A stretch of 64,000 nucleotides of DNA from Perognathus longimembris pacificus. Its lineage: Eukaryota; Chordata; Mammalia; Rodentia; Heteromyidae. Below the pieces are notes generated by a model. That model was not told the origin of the DNA. It was given only the letters and a program-made list of their open reading frames with translations, and did no database searches. The DNA is taken from NCBI RefSeq assembly GCF_023159225.1, contig NC_063168.1, forward strand, positions 43,286,562-43,350,561. Reading direction: 5' to 3'. Each line of letters begins with the position of its first letter. The stretch's first letter is position 1. A program made the translations under genes and the position numbers. Positions 36,800 through 47,379 of this stretch are shown here, in pieces.

Positions 36800-39700
36800 A
36801 GGAATTCAGTAAGGCCAGAATGAGCTGCAGTGTTAGACTAGGGCTTCATCGAAGAGTGCAGTATGTGTTAGGCAGGCTGTGTTTGAAAGCAACACCTGCT
36901 TTTGAAATGGAAAATCAAGGCAACAGGAAACATGTCTTAATGTGGATGGAGAACAGTTGGAGAGACAATCTCTGTATATAAAGGTTGGCAGAAGAGAACT
37001 CAGGGGGTAACATCATGTGAAATGTGTAGCACAGAAAAAAAAGAGTAGGCATTGAAATAAACATTTAATAAATAGAACAAAAATTTTAATGAAAACTTAT
37101 GTTTATCTTTTCCTCTTCTCTGTTTTGCCTCTTTATTCACTGGATTATTCTCCTTTCTTTGGATGTTTACTTGCATTCTTTAATTTTCTCAGTTTATACC
37201 TCAACCTCTTCCATGCTATAACCCTTCTCCATTTTCCTGCTTGATAAACCCAAGGAAAGAATAAGATTGTGACCAGTTACCATGAATTTAGCAAGCATCA
37301 GTGTTCACAGAAGTGGATCAGAATCATGGTCTTCATTTACATGAAGTAGCCATGCCTCTGGAGCTTTAGGACAGGGGAGATTTCAGTATCATCTCTTATG
37401 GAGACACCAATTAGCTTTGAACAGGTGTCAGTTTAAAACTATGGAGAATGTGGTAGAAAGAATTATAGTCAGAAATCAAAGCCAATGTCAGGCTGAAAGT
37501 ACATAAGGTAGCTGTTTGCAGTCTCCCACAATGTAGCAGACAAGTAGCACCATGACATCTTAATTACATGGTCCTACTTGTTTGTAACTATAGCATTTAT
37601 TTAACTACTTATAAGACCTACTCATGCAATTTGGAATGTAAGGATGAGAAATAAACTTTTTGAGTGCTAAGAAAACTCTTTATGTTCAAATGAACTGCAC
37701 ATAAACTTAAGCAGAAACAGATAATGTAGGAAATGCATGTAAGTACAAATGAACACAATGAAAAATACACAGGCTATACACAATGTGGGGTTTTTTGTTC
37801 ATTTATTTTACAAAGTCAGGAATCTCTGAACATTTGCTTGTATGAACGTTTTGTGATTTCTTTATCCTTCACCATTTCCTCTGCTTATTGTAGTCTTCTT
37901 CCTCTCTAATGATGCTACGTCTTTCTGCACATTTTAGACTATTAGTGTTTATGATTAACAGTGTAATGGAATTCTATTCTATTTCTTGGTGTTAGAGTCA
38001 TTTTGTTTTGTTTTTCTCTAGATTTCTTTTAGTATCCCACTCCCTTGAGGAATATATTTTTCAATGGAAACACTTGAGAAATATAATACTATAAACACGT
38101 CTCTTCTTTTCTTATAAACATTTACCAACCTCCCCAAGATCTTAAGGTGAGTTATTTGACAATGCAGAGTACACCTAATGATACCAAAATGTGGTGTTTT
38201 GAGTTCCTTCCCTTCTACTCCCACAAGTGAATCCACTTCGAGTATTCTTGGCTGACAACCTACAGCTATCTTCTAAATTGTATCATTTCTTTATCTAAAG
38301 AAATAGGGAGAGAATTTCCCAATGGTAAGGTAGGTTAATTTCCAAGTTCCTACTTTTATCTTTTCTAGAATCTTCATGCATAATATGACAGTTGGCATGC
38401 ATATGTATATGTGTGTACATAAATAAATACATATGCATACATAGATACATATGCATGTGCTTGCACACATATATTACATGTACACATAAATATACGTGTG
38501 TGTATATGTTGAGTGTCAATACCTGCTACCTATTAATTCATTTCCACCTGTTGTCCCTTTATAGTTTTAAGACCAGTAAAGAATATGTTTCCTTTTCATG
38601 GAACTCCTTAAAGTATTTTAGAATGTGTGCAATATCTTCCTTTGTCTCAGTCACTCTAGCCTGAATGTGGCTCCTAATGACCATCTGGTCTCCCACCTGT
38701 TTGTCAATGCATTATTTCAAATAGGCCACCCAGCAAGTTAAACCATGCGTGTCTTAGGTAATGTTCAGGGAAAAAATATTATTTCTTCCATGAGAGAGAC
38801 AGTAGAATTCAACCCATGCAAACAATTTTTAACAAGAACATTAAACTGTTGCCTATTAGAACATTTCTGTCCAGTAAATATCTCCTGGTTGTTATTCTAT
38901 GGGTCTTCCCAATCTGTGTTTGTTATTGATTTTTTCAAACCTACATGTAGGATTTTACATTTATGCTTGTTAATTTCCCCACTCCGGAGCATGTGGGAAT
39001 CTGATGAACAGGATGCCCTGTCAGTGGGAAATGTGATTCATGAGCTGTGCAGTAACTTAAGCCATCTAAACTTCTCTCTGGGAACTGTAGATTCTGTATA
39101 GGTAATTTTTGCTTTTATTTGCATGACTAATATGTGAACAGAAGGAAGATAAGTCTAGCTTTAGGTATTTCTCAGGGCCTTTGACAATTGAAGGAAATGA
39201 TGACAAAGCCATTCTTTGGGAAATATTACATGTATTGATCTTATGCCACAGTGGTTTTTCTGGCTGCTTGAGTCAAGAACTTGTTGCTTTGTACACATTT
39301 AATCATGATGTGGTAGCGAGACATAGGACAATTGAAACTCTTTAGATGAGTAATTGCATGTGTACATCAAAGTTAATAGTGGCCTTGAAGAATGACAGAA
39401 TATTAAATGAAAGGGAATTTTTTGGATCAATATTTGCTTTTTTAAAAATAAAAACCTCATAAAGAGCATTTGCCAAATAGGTGGTGAAGCATCTGGTCAA
39501 TATGCATGTGAGTTGCCACTCTGAAACTCACTGAGGATGAAAGTAAATCTGGAGCAAAAACACTCATTCAGTTCCAACCAGATTCCATCTGCGGCTGAAA
39601 TTTTGTGACACTAGGTACATAACGTCCTCTCATGGACTTCCCAGGCATAAGGAGAACTGACTCAGTTTAGGATGAGGGAACAGGAAATCCAGACACTCCT

Positions 39701-40650
39701 TTCCTCAACAAGAACTGAAGTCCAAATTGTTTTGTTTATAAAGGAGCCCAGGACCTGGTAAAACCCTGCTTCCGAGTAGATGCTTAATAAATACTTGTTG
39801 GGTAAATGAATCTGGAACATTGACCAGTAAATGTATGAATGAATGGATATCAGCCTGCACTCAATTACATTTGGATCTAACATCTACCAGGATATGCTTC
39901 TTACTCATGGTTGAGAGTGTGCCCTCAGCGTGCTCCTAATTCCCTGTCTCCAGGGAATGGAATGTTCTTTTCTTTATCTCTGACATGTTTGGGGATGGAA
40001 AGGAAACATGAAGCACTTCCCTTCAGGTCCATAGCATTCTTTACACAGAAGCATTTTCTTCTTTTCAAGAGCCTAAGATAGCCTTATTTCCAAACTATTA
40101 TCTTTAATGGGCTCCTGTATTAAAGCAACAATCTTTGTGTTCATAAAGTACATGTTGCTGTGGAGAAACTCAAGATATATGTTATCTATTCCCTTAGCAA
40201 GAAGTATGGCTCTGGCTCATCAGAGTAATGATCTTTCCAAGAAACTAGTTACACACATTAGGTGTATATTTACTTTCCCACACCTAGTAAACCAACTTAT
40301 ATCTGATTAAATGGATAATTTCATTGCTTTTCAGAATTTGGAAGAATTCCAAACAAACAGTAAAAAGCTGGCGTAACTCATACAGGAAGAGATCCAACAC
40401 GTAGACTACCTTCTCTTCTTGCTGCTCCATCCTTACTATTTGGTTTGGAAAATGGGATGTCAACATGGAGTTGTCCTTAGGCACACGCACTAAATTTTTT
40501 TTTTCAGACAATTCAAAAAGAGATCTTTTTATTTTAACAACATAGAACTAGGGGGAAACACAGCATATCCCAATGTTGCCTGTGATTGTGAGTGAGAAGA
40601 AGTGCCTTCTTATTACACTAACTCATATTCATGTTGAGTGTGTTGTTTCT
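36800..40650. other. AT-rich intron, mostly unrecognised
   Basis: The 118-codon frame 38745-39101 lacks any recognisable domain. The TATACA tract at 38395 is the only clear repeat. Confidence 0.45.
38395..38512. repeat. TATACA/ATAC low-complexity tract
   Basis: Degenerate TATG, TACA and CATA units. Confidence 0.7.
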
Positions 40651-40674
40651 AAGTACATTTTTTTAAAAAAATTC

Positions 40675-41092
40675 TGAATAATTATTTATTTGTTGTCACA
40701 GTGATGCACAGAAGGGTTATAGTTTCATATGTAAGGCAGTGGGTACATTTCTTGTACAATTTGTTACCTCCTCCCTCATTTCCCCCCACCCACTCCCCCT
40801 TTCCTTCTCCCCCCATGAGTTGTTCAGTTGGTTTACACCAAATGGTTTTGTAAGTATTGTTTTGGAGTCGTTTGTCTTTTTATCCTTTGTCTCTCGAGTT
40901 TGATATTCCCTTTCCCTTCCCTAGTTCTAATACAGGTATATGCAGTATCCAGGGTACTCAGATGAGATACAGTGATAGCATGTGGCCAACCAGAGGTAGG
41001 AGATACAAGAGGAACAACAACAACAAAAAGCTAAGGTTTCACATGGCATGTTGAAAACAATTAGAACAGTAATATAACACTCATTTCCATAA
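40675..41092 (-). mobile_element. L1 3' end, minus segment of a 5'-inverted insertion
   Basis: The complement of the L1 3'UTR seen at 20.7 and 32.9 kb: 'gtacatttcttgtacaattt', a C-rich tract, 'ttggagtcgtttgtcttttt', 'tatgcagtatccagggtact' and 'acatggcatgttgaaaacaa'. It meets the plus-oriented ORF2 segment head to head at about 41095. Confidence 0.8.
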
Positions 41093-41985
41093 CACAGAGC
41101 TTCTGCAGGGCAAAGGACATAGCTTGCAAGGTAAACATAAAGCCCACAGATTGGAAGAAGATCTTTACTGGCCATACAATGGACAAAGGCCTCCTATCTA
41201 AAATATATGCAGAACTAAAAAAATTAAATTCCTCCAAAAAAAAATCCTCAAAGAACCAACAGCCCCCTCAACAGTGGGTTAAAAAACCAAAAAGAAACTT
41301 CTCTGAAGAGGAAATAAGAATGGCCAAGAGACACAAGAACAAGTGCTCTATATCACCGGCCATAAAAGAAATGCAAATCAAAACAAAAACAAAATTCCAC
41401 CTCACCCCAGTAAGAATGTCCATTATCAGGAAACCTAACAATCACAAATGGTGGATGGGATGTGGCCAAAAGAGAACCCTACTACATTGTTGATGGGAAT
41501 GTAAACTTGTTCAGCTACTCTGGAAAGCAGTATGGAGATTCTTCAGAAGGCTAAACATAGAGCTCCCCTCTGACCCAGCAGCCCCACTCTTGGGCATCTT
41601 CCCAAAAGATTACAAGCAAGAACACACTAAAACCACCAGCACAACAATGTTCATTGCAACAAAATTTGTCATTGCTAAAGTAAGGAACCAACCCAGATGT
41701 TACTCAGTAAATGAGTGGATCAGGAAAATGTGGTACAAATAAATACACAATGGAATTTTATGCCTTTATCAGAAAGAATGACATTGCCCCATTTGTAAGG
41801 AAATGAAAGGACTTGGAAAAGAATTACATTAAGTGAAGTGAGCCATACCCAAAGAAACATGGACTCTATGGTTTCCCTCATAGGGAATAATTAGTACAGG
41901 TTTAGGCTACTCACAGCAGATCACAAGAGCCTGATAGCTATGCCTTTATGAACACATAAGATGTGGCTAAGCATTGAGTTTTGAA
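41093..41985 (+). mobile_element. L1 ORF2 3' end plus start of 3'UTR (inverted segment)
   Basis: The translation matches the C-terminal part of L1 ORF2p. Examples are SFCRAKDIACK-like sequence after 41097, FSEEEIRMAKRHKNKCSISP, IKEMQIKTKTKFHLTPVRMS, LWKAVWRFFRR and SDPAAPLLGIFPKDYK. A 315-base open stretch (41179-41493) ends where a Trp codon of the WWECKL-like motif has become TGA; further stops follow, so it is dead. It continues into 3'UTR-like sequence ('agatcacaagagcctgatag') and ends near 41985. Confidence 0.85.
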
Positions 41986-42315
41986 GCAGAATAATAAGAT
42001 TTTGGGGGGCAAAAAGAAAACAAAAAACTGAGGGGATATTCCAAACCTGCCTTTCAAAAAACCTTCCCTGATGACATCCACTTTCATATTTTCAAAATTA
42101 ACTGGTTCATAGGACAACTGGTAAAGATGTTTGGGATGCTGAAGGGGTATTGAGTTGTTTGGTGGTGGATCTACTTTTCATCACTAACCATTTTATACTG
42201 ATGTTCCAGCAATTCACATCTTGATATTTACTTTTCATCCAAAATTCTGGAAACTCAGTGGGCTCATTGGGTTCAAGTGTGCCACTCAGCCACAACTTTT
42301 TTCTTTTCCTTTTTT

Positions 42316-42483
42316 CCTCCTCCTCCTCCTCCTCCTCCTCCTCCTCCTCCTCCTCCTCCTCCTCCTCCTCCTCCTCCTCCTCCTCCTCCTCCTCCTCCTC
42401 CTCCTCCTCCTCCTCCTCCTCCTCCTCCTCCTCCTCCTCCTCCTCCTCCTCCTCCTCCTCCTCCTCCTCCTCCTCCTCCTCCT
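42316..42483. repeat. (CCT)n trinucleotide repeat, about 56 units
   Basis: A pure CCT run of about 168 bases on the plus strand (AGG on the minus), within a longer pyrimidine stretch (42294-42570). Predicted poly-Glu, poly-Arg, poly-Leu, poly-Ser and poly-Pro frames come only from this repeat. Confidence 0.97.
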
Positions 42484-42659
42484 TGTTGTCATCTTCTTCA
42501 TCTTTTCGTTCTCCATTTCTTTCTCCTATTTCCTCCTTTTTCCTTTCTCTTCTTTCTCCTTCTCCACTTTTTTCTATAGCAGGAAAAGCAGAATTGTAGA
42601 TAATGAAACAAAAGAAGACATTGAAATAAGTCATAATGTTTCAACAGAACCCTAATGTT

Positions 42660-43830
42660 TAGTTGTAATGATTTGTGGTTTGGTTCTGGCACGACAATTT
42701 TAAAAATAAGCAATAAACATGGCAGTAAATATTCTTAAAGGTGGACTGTGAAAATAACCTCCTGACTTTTCTTTCTCACATTTTGCATATGTAACTACAA
42801 TCTGCCTTTATTAGTTAAGAGTTTGTTGCCCTCCTCTGTAAAAGTAAATTACTTAAAATTGATTATGGTTATTGATTATGTACTTAAAGTTGATTATGAT
42901 CTGTAGTGCAGTTTTCTAGCACAAATGGTCTGAAATCTGAATTTAACACTGTTGTGAACCTAGAACGGAAAGCATATTTTGCTGAACTTTACATAGTTTT
43001 CAGTTTTCTACTGCTAGTAAATGTGAATGCTTTCAAAATAAAAATTACCTATGTTTTTCCTAAACAAAGAAAAGGGGAAAAGATGTATCAACCCAAATTT
43101 GTTTTTGTTAATTACCTTTATCTCGTGGAGCACTTTAATTTTTCACCATGCTGGATAAATACCTTATTCAAAATATTATACCATAAGGGAGGTTATTAGT
43201 TTTCCTTTTTATATCTCTTTCAATGATTGGCTGACAGAATATGTCTTAAGGAGTCTTTTTCAATTTCTCTAGAGACTATTTATACCCCCAAATAGGAAAT
43301 CACTTTTCCTCATGATTCATTGCTCCTCTACTGTTTCTAACTACTTCTACTAAGGAAAACAAAACAAAAATTTAAAAAAATTCTCTCTTTTTACTACATC
43401 TGTTTTCTTGCTTCCATTAAGTACAGCAGTAAATTATGGCTGAAATGAGTAAATTTAAATAGTAATCATAAAATGGGTGGCTAATAAGAGCTTCAAGTAT
43501 TGATCGATCAACTACAATTATGAAGAATCAAGAGAGAATTTGCTAGGGAAACTGAAATGAGCATGATGAACTTGGCATCATGTGGCAGTGAAGTTTCTTG
43601 GGAGCTTTCCTATGTGCTACTGAAATTCTGGACATTATACTGCAACATCCCAGGCTCCTTAACTAATGATGTCCCTGAAAGGTGGATTTTCCTGTGAAAT
43701 TCCTTGAATTTTATCCCTGACCAATGGTAACTCAAAATATTGCTAATATGAAGAGATAGTGATTTGCATGTATTTTGCAATTAATCTTCCTTGGCAATTA
43801 AAATGTCTGGCTTAGGTTTATGTTTGCTAT
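42660..43830. other. AT-rich intron between the two L1 insertions
   Basis: No gene. Two parallel segments 'attgattatg' near 42858-42900 form a short local duplication. Confidence 0.45.
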
Positions 43831-43852
43831 GCTAGGTAACAGCATTGCTTTT

Positions 43853-44370
43853 GTTTCCTTTTAGTTTGAATACTTTTTATTATTTTTAAGTAGTTGTACA
43901 AAGGAGTTGCCATTCACCAAAGAAGTTTATGCATACAGTGCATCTTGATCAATGTCACCCCTTTCAACATTTTTTCCCACCCCTCCCAACCTACCTCTTC
44001 CCTTATTTAATTTTAGGTTAATTAGATATTTAGTTTGTTTTGACTATTTAAAGATGAGATTTATGTGTAGAATGTATCTTGATCAGTGTCATCACTTCAA
44101 AATTATCCCCTCCCCTTAGACCCATACTCTCCCATGTATTTCTCAATTCTGTGGTATATACAATGAATCCTTTCCTGTACTTTCCCCCCTTCTTTCCTTC
44201 ATTCTTTTATTGGTATCCCCTTAGTGCCACCCCACCCTTATTTTATTGATCTTTGACTTAGTCTTTTTTTTAAAGAATTACACTATTTGTACTCCCCGTA
44301 GAGTTAATACACTTGAGTTAATTCATTTGTAACCCCTTGATTGCCATCCAGTGTGTTTACTTGTAGATTT
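43853..44370 (-). mobile_element. Older L1 3' end, minus segment of a 5'-inverted insertion
   Basis: A T-rich start (the A-tail complement), C-rich tracts, and two parallel blocks ('gcatcttgatcaatgtcacc' at about 43941 and 'gtatcttgatcagtgtcatc' at about 44072), consistent with an old L1 3'UTR read from the minus strand. It meets plus-oriented ORF2 at about 44375. The upstream target-site duplication lies at 43834-43852. Confidence 0.65.
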
Positions 44371-44862
44371 ATAGGCAGATTGAAAATGCAAGTCAAAACA
44401 GCATTGAATTTCCACCTCATTCTAGTTAGAATGGCCAGTATCAAGAAAACTAATAGTAACTAATGCCAGCATGGGTGTGGCCGAATAGGAACTGTTGGTG
44501 GGAATGTAAACTTTCTCAACCACTCTGCAAAGCAGTATGGAGAGTCTTCAAAAGACATAGAGCTTCCCTATGACCAAGCAATTTTACTTCCTGGATGTTT
44601 ATCCAATACAGTACAAACAAGACCACACTATAACTACCAGCACAACCATGTTCATTGTGATATTGTTTAACATATATGAGTTATAGAAACAACCTGGATG
44701 CCTCTTAATGGATTAATGAATAGAGAACTTGTGGTATATACACACAATGGACCTCTACACATCTACCAGGAAAAAAATGATATTGTGCCATTCATAGGAT
44801 ATAGAAAGACTTGGGGGAAATTACATTACATTAAGTGAAGAAAACCAGACCCAAGGAAACAT
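44371..44862 (+). mobile_element. L1 ORF2 3' remnant (inverted segment)
   Basis: The DNA parallels the 41.4-41.9 kb ORF2 segment: 'gcaagtcaaaacagc', 'gttggtgggaatgtaaactt', 'ctctgcaaagcagtatggag', 'accagcacaaccatgttcat', 'cattaagtgaagaaaaccag'. Many frame breaks. The downstream duplication aggtagcaacattgctttt (44863-44881) matches 17 of 19 bases of the upstream one. Confidence 0.8.
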
Positions 44863-44899
44863 AGGTAGCAACATTGCTTTTAAAGTAAGTTACTTTTGT

Positions 44900-45072
44900 T
44901 GAGCAGTGATGGTTCACAGTTGTAATTCTTCCTACTCGGGGAGCTAAGATCTGAGGGTCATAGTTTTCAAAAATAGCCCAGGCAAAAAAGTCTATGAAAC
45001 TGTTCTCTTCTTATAAAACAGCTCAAATCTGGAAGAAGTACTATGAACCAAGAGGCAGAGCACCAGTTTTGA
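44900..45072 (+). mobile_element. Composite B1-like/Geo-like SINE
   Basis: 'gcagtgatggttcacagttg', 'cctactcggggagctaagat', 'ccaggcaaaaaagtctatga' and a decayed Geo-like part ending 'gagcaccagttttga', followed by an AAC-repeat tail (45073-45097). It lies immediately downstream of the L1 at 43853-44862. Confidence 0.65.
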
Positions 45073-45097
45073 ACAACAACAACAACAACAACAACAA
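45073..45097. repeat. (AAC)n tail repeat
   Basis: Eight AAC units at the 3' end of the SINE at 44900. Confidence 0.85.
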
Positions 45098-46674
45098 AGT
45101 AAGGAACAGTAAGCACCCAGAACCTTATTTTAAGCCCTACTACTGGCAGCAGCACTGTGAACTGGACAGATACATTGGCATTCTTGGTATCTGACTCACA
45201 AATCTTACTAATGGCTGAACTTCTATGCACAGAATACAAATAGTTTTGACATCCTTCAAAAATAAAAACAGCAAATTCACTTTAAATTATTTAATGAGAA
45301 TGGCAATGGAGACATTTATTTCTTCTATTTGGATTAAAAATACTCATATCTAGAAAAAAAGTCTTGTTTATTTTTGATTAGGTATCTAAATGATCTGAGC
45401 CTAAACTCCTTTATTAGAAAATAATAGGATGCATCCACCAGATATGCTTTCAAATATCATTAGGTATTGCTTTGTTTTAAAATGTATCTATTGTTACATA
45501 TTGAAGACCATATGCCTAATGAAAGCGTCATTAGGAAGACATTAGTAAATTAATTCCACTTGCCATGTGGCTTTTTTTTTTATTTAGAATGCAATAAGGT
45601 AAGTTCATTACTTTCCAGGTGTAATTTTTTCTACTGTACCTTAATGCAAGCAAGAACTATTCCACAGAGGTCTATGGATCTACTAACACCTGTCAAGATA
45701 AACACACTATTCTCTGGGGGAATCATCTCAGCAATAGAACAGAGAAAATGTGAGGAAAAGTAATTCGTTCACAAAAGGAAAGTAGACAGCTTTAAAAAAA
45801 AACCTCATTGATTAATGGTTTTTCAAAATGTCCCAAAGGTCATATATTTCTAATACAAGCAGCACAAACAAAAATTTCCATCGTCTTTTAAGAATAAAAT
45901 CTGAATCATATACTACTCATTTGAAACAGAGACTTTAACAATGAGAAATAATTATACAATTTGAATTGAGACCCTGAAAGTTTTTCCAGCTCCTATATCT
46001 CCCCTTTCCTTATCCTTCCATAACAAATGTGTTAGATTTAAATATGTCCCATGGTGATATTATTTGAAGAGCTATAATGATAATGATGAGTGTTTCTATT
46101 ATAATTGCCTATAGTCAAGGATTTATACATTGAATAAAAATCTTAGTTTGTTGTCTTTTTTAATGGAGTATAGGAAAGAAATTTGTTTATAATACAAATA
46201 CGAAAATATGGTGATGAATTCCATTACTCATTTTAGCCAGTTAACTTAGCATTCAAATTAAAATTTGGCTACATTTTTAAAATAGAATCTAGGGAGGCAA
46301 AACCCTCATGGATAAAGTGAAAAGAAATTGAAAGTAGTTCTTTTCTCTGTTGACTTTGGCCATTTCAAACTCCTATGTGTGAAGATTCAATTAATCAGAC
46401 TTTTTTCATATTTCATTCATTGATTCATCATAATAGTGTCATGAAACTCTTCTTACATATCCTTGTTATTTTTATAAAGTATTTGTAATAGCCCAGTACT
46501 TGAGAAGATAGCAAATAGTTGACAGTGTTTTAAACTCTTTCCAACAGAGAAACGTGTTTAAATTTGGTAAAAAGGGCAAGTGGAATATTAAAAGGAAAGA
46601 AGGGAAAAATATATAGTTTTTTCCAAGGAAATAATATGAACAACAAAAAGGTCATTGAATGTGTCTTAAAATTA

Positions 46675-46800
46675 GGGCTGAGTGCAGTGGCTCATTTCTG
46701 TAATCCCAGCTACTTAGAAAGTACTGATGGGAGGATCAAAGTTCAGTGCCAGCTGAGGTAGAAAAATAAGCCAGACTTTTTCTCAACAAAGTGACATTTG
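46675..46800 (+). mobile_element. B1-like SINE
   Basis: 'ggctgagtgcagtggctcat ... ctgtaatcccagctactt' gives a clear 7SL-type core with RNA Pol III A-box-like sequence. The 3' half after about 46780 is not recognised. Confidence 0.65.
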
Positions 46801-46869
46801 CTGGTGATCCCAGATACGTCAGCCCTGACTATGGGATACAACCTGTTTGGAAAAAATAAAGCAAAAGGG

Positions 46870-47078
46870 GCTGCCAGTGGCTCATACCTCTAATCCTACC
46901 TACTCCAGAGGCTAAGGTCTGAGGATCAGGGCTCAAAGCCACCCTGGGTAGGAAAGTCCATGAAACTCTTATCTCCAGTTATCCACCAAAAAAGCCAAAG
47001 ATGGAGCTGTTTAAATGCTAGCCTTGAATGATAAAGCTAAGGAACAGTGTCTAGACCTTGAATTCAAGCCCAATACGA
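46870..47078 (+). mobile_element. Composite B1-like/Geo-like SINE
   Basis: The B1-like half ('gctgccagtggctcatacct ... gctaaggtctgaggatcagg') is joined to 'gaaagtccatgaaactctta' and a Geo-like right half ('gctagccttgaatgataaag ... cttgaattcaagccca'). The tail grew into the GAAT repeat at 47080. Confidence 0.75.
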
Positions 47079-47079
47079 G

Positions 47080-47105
47080 AATGAATGAATGAATGAATGA
47101 AGGAA
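47080..47105. repeat. (GAAT)n repeat
   Basis: Five to six GAAT units growing from the SINE tail, followed by purine-rich GGAA sequence to about 47130. Confidence 0.85.
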
Positions 47106-47204
47106 TGGAGGAAGGGAGGAAAGAAGGCAAGCAGGCAGTCAGGCCCATTGTGAACAATGGCAACTATAACAAAACTAGTATGTATATATTATTTACACCC
47201 ATTC

Positions 47205-47365
47205 AATTCTATTTCATTCTACATGCTTTCATTTGGAAACTCATTTCATCCTGACAGCAACCATTATTAGCACCTTTTACAGATAAGAACATTGCACTTA
47301 TATAACCTGCCCAAGGTCACGTAGGTAGTAAGTTAATAGAAGTAGTGCTGAATTCTAGTATAGTG
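47205..47365 (+). repeat. MIR SINE remnant
   Basis: 'cattattagcaccttttaca', 'gataagaacattgcacttat', 'cctgcccaaggtcacgtagg' and 'tagtaagttaatagaagtag' give the characteristic MIR core in order. Confidence 0.65.
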
Positions 47366-47379
47366 TCTCAATTCCTAGG

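Noticed and set aside
38745..39101. 118-codon plus-strand frame
   Set aside because: No family features; biased to Leu, Ser and Cys as in chance AT-rich frames.
42107..42655. Long frames with poly-Glu, poly-Arg, poly-Leu, poly-Ser or poly-Pro on both strands
   Set aside because: All come from the CCT repeat, which is open in every frame. There is no conserved flanking protein.
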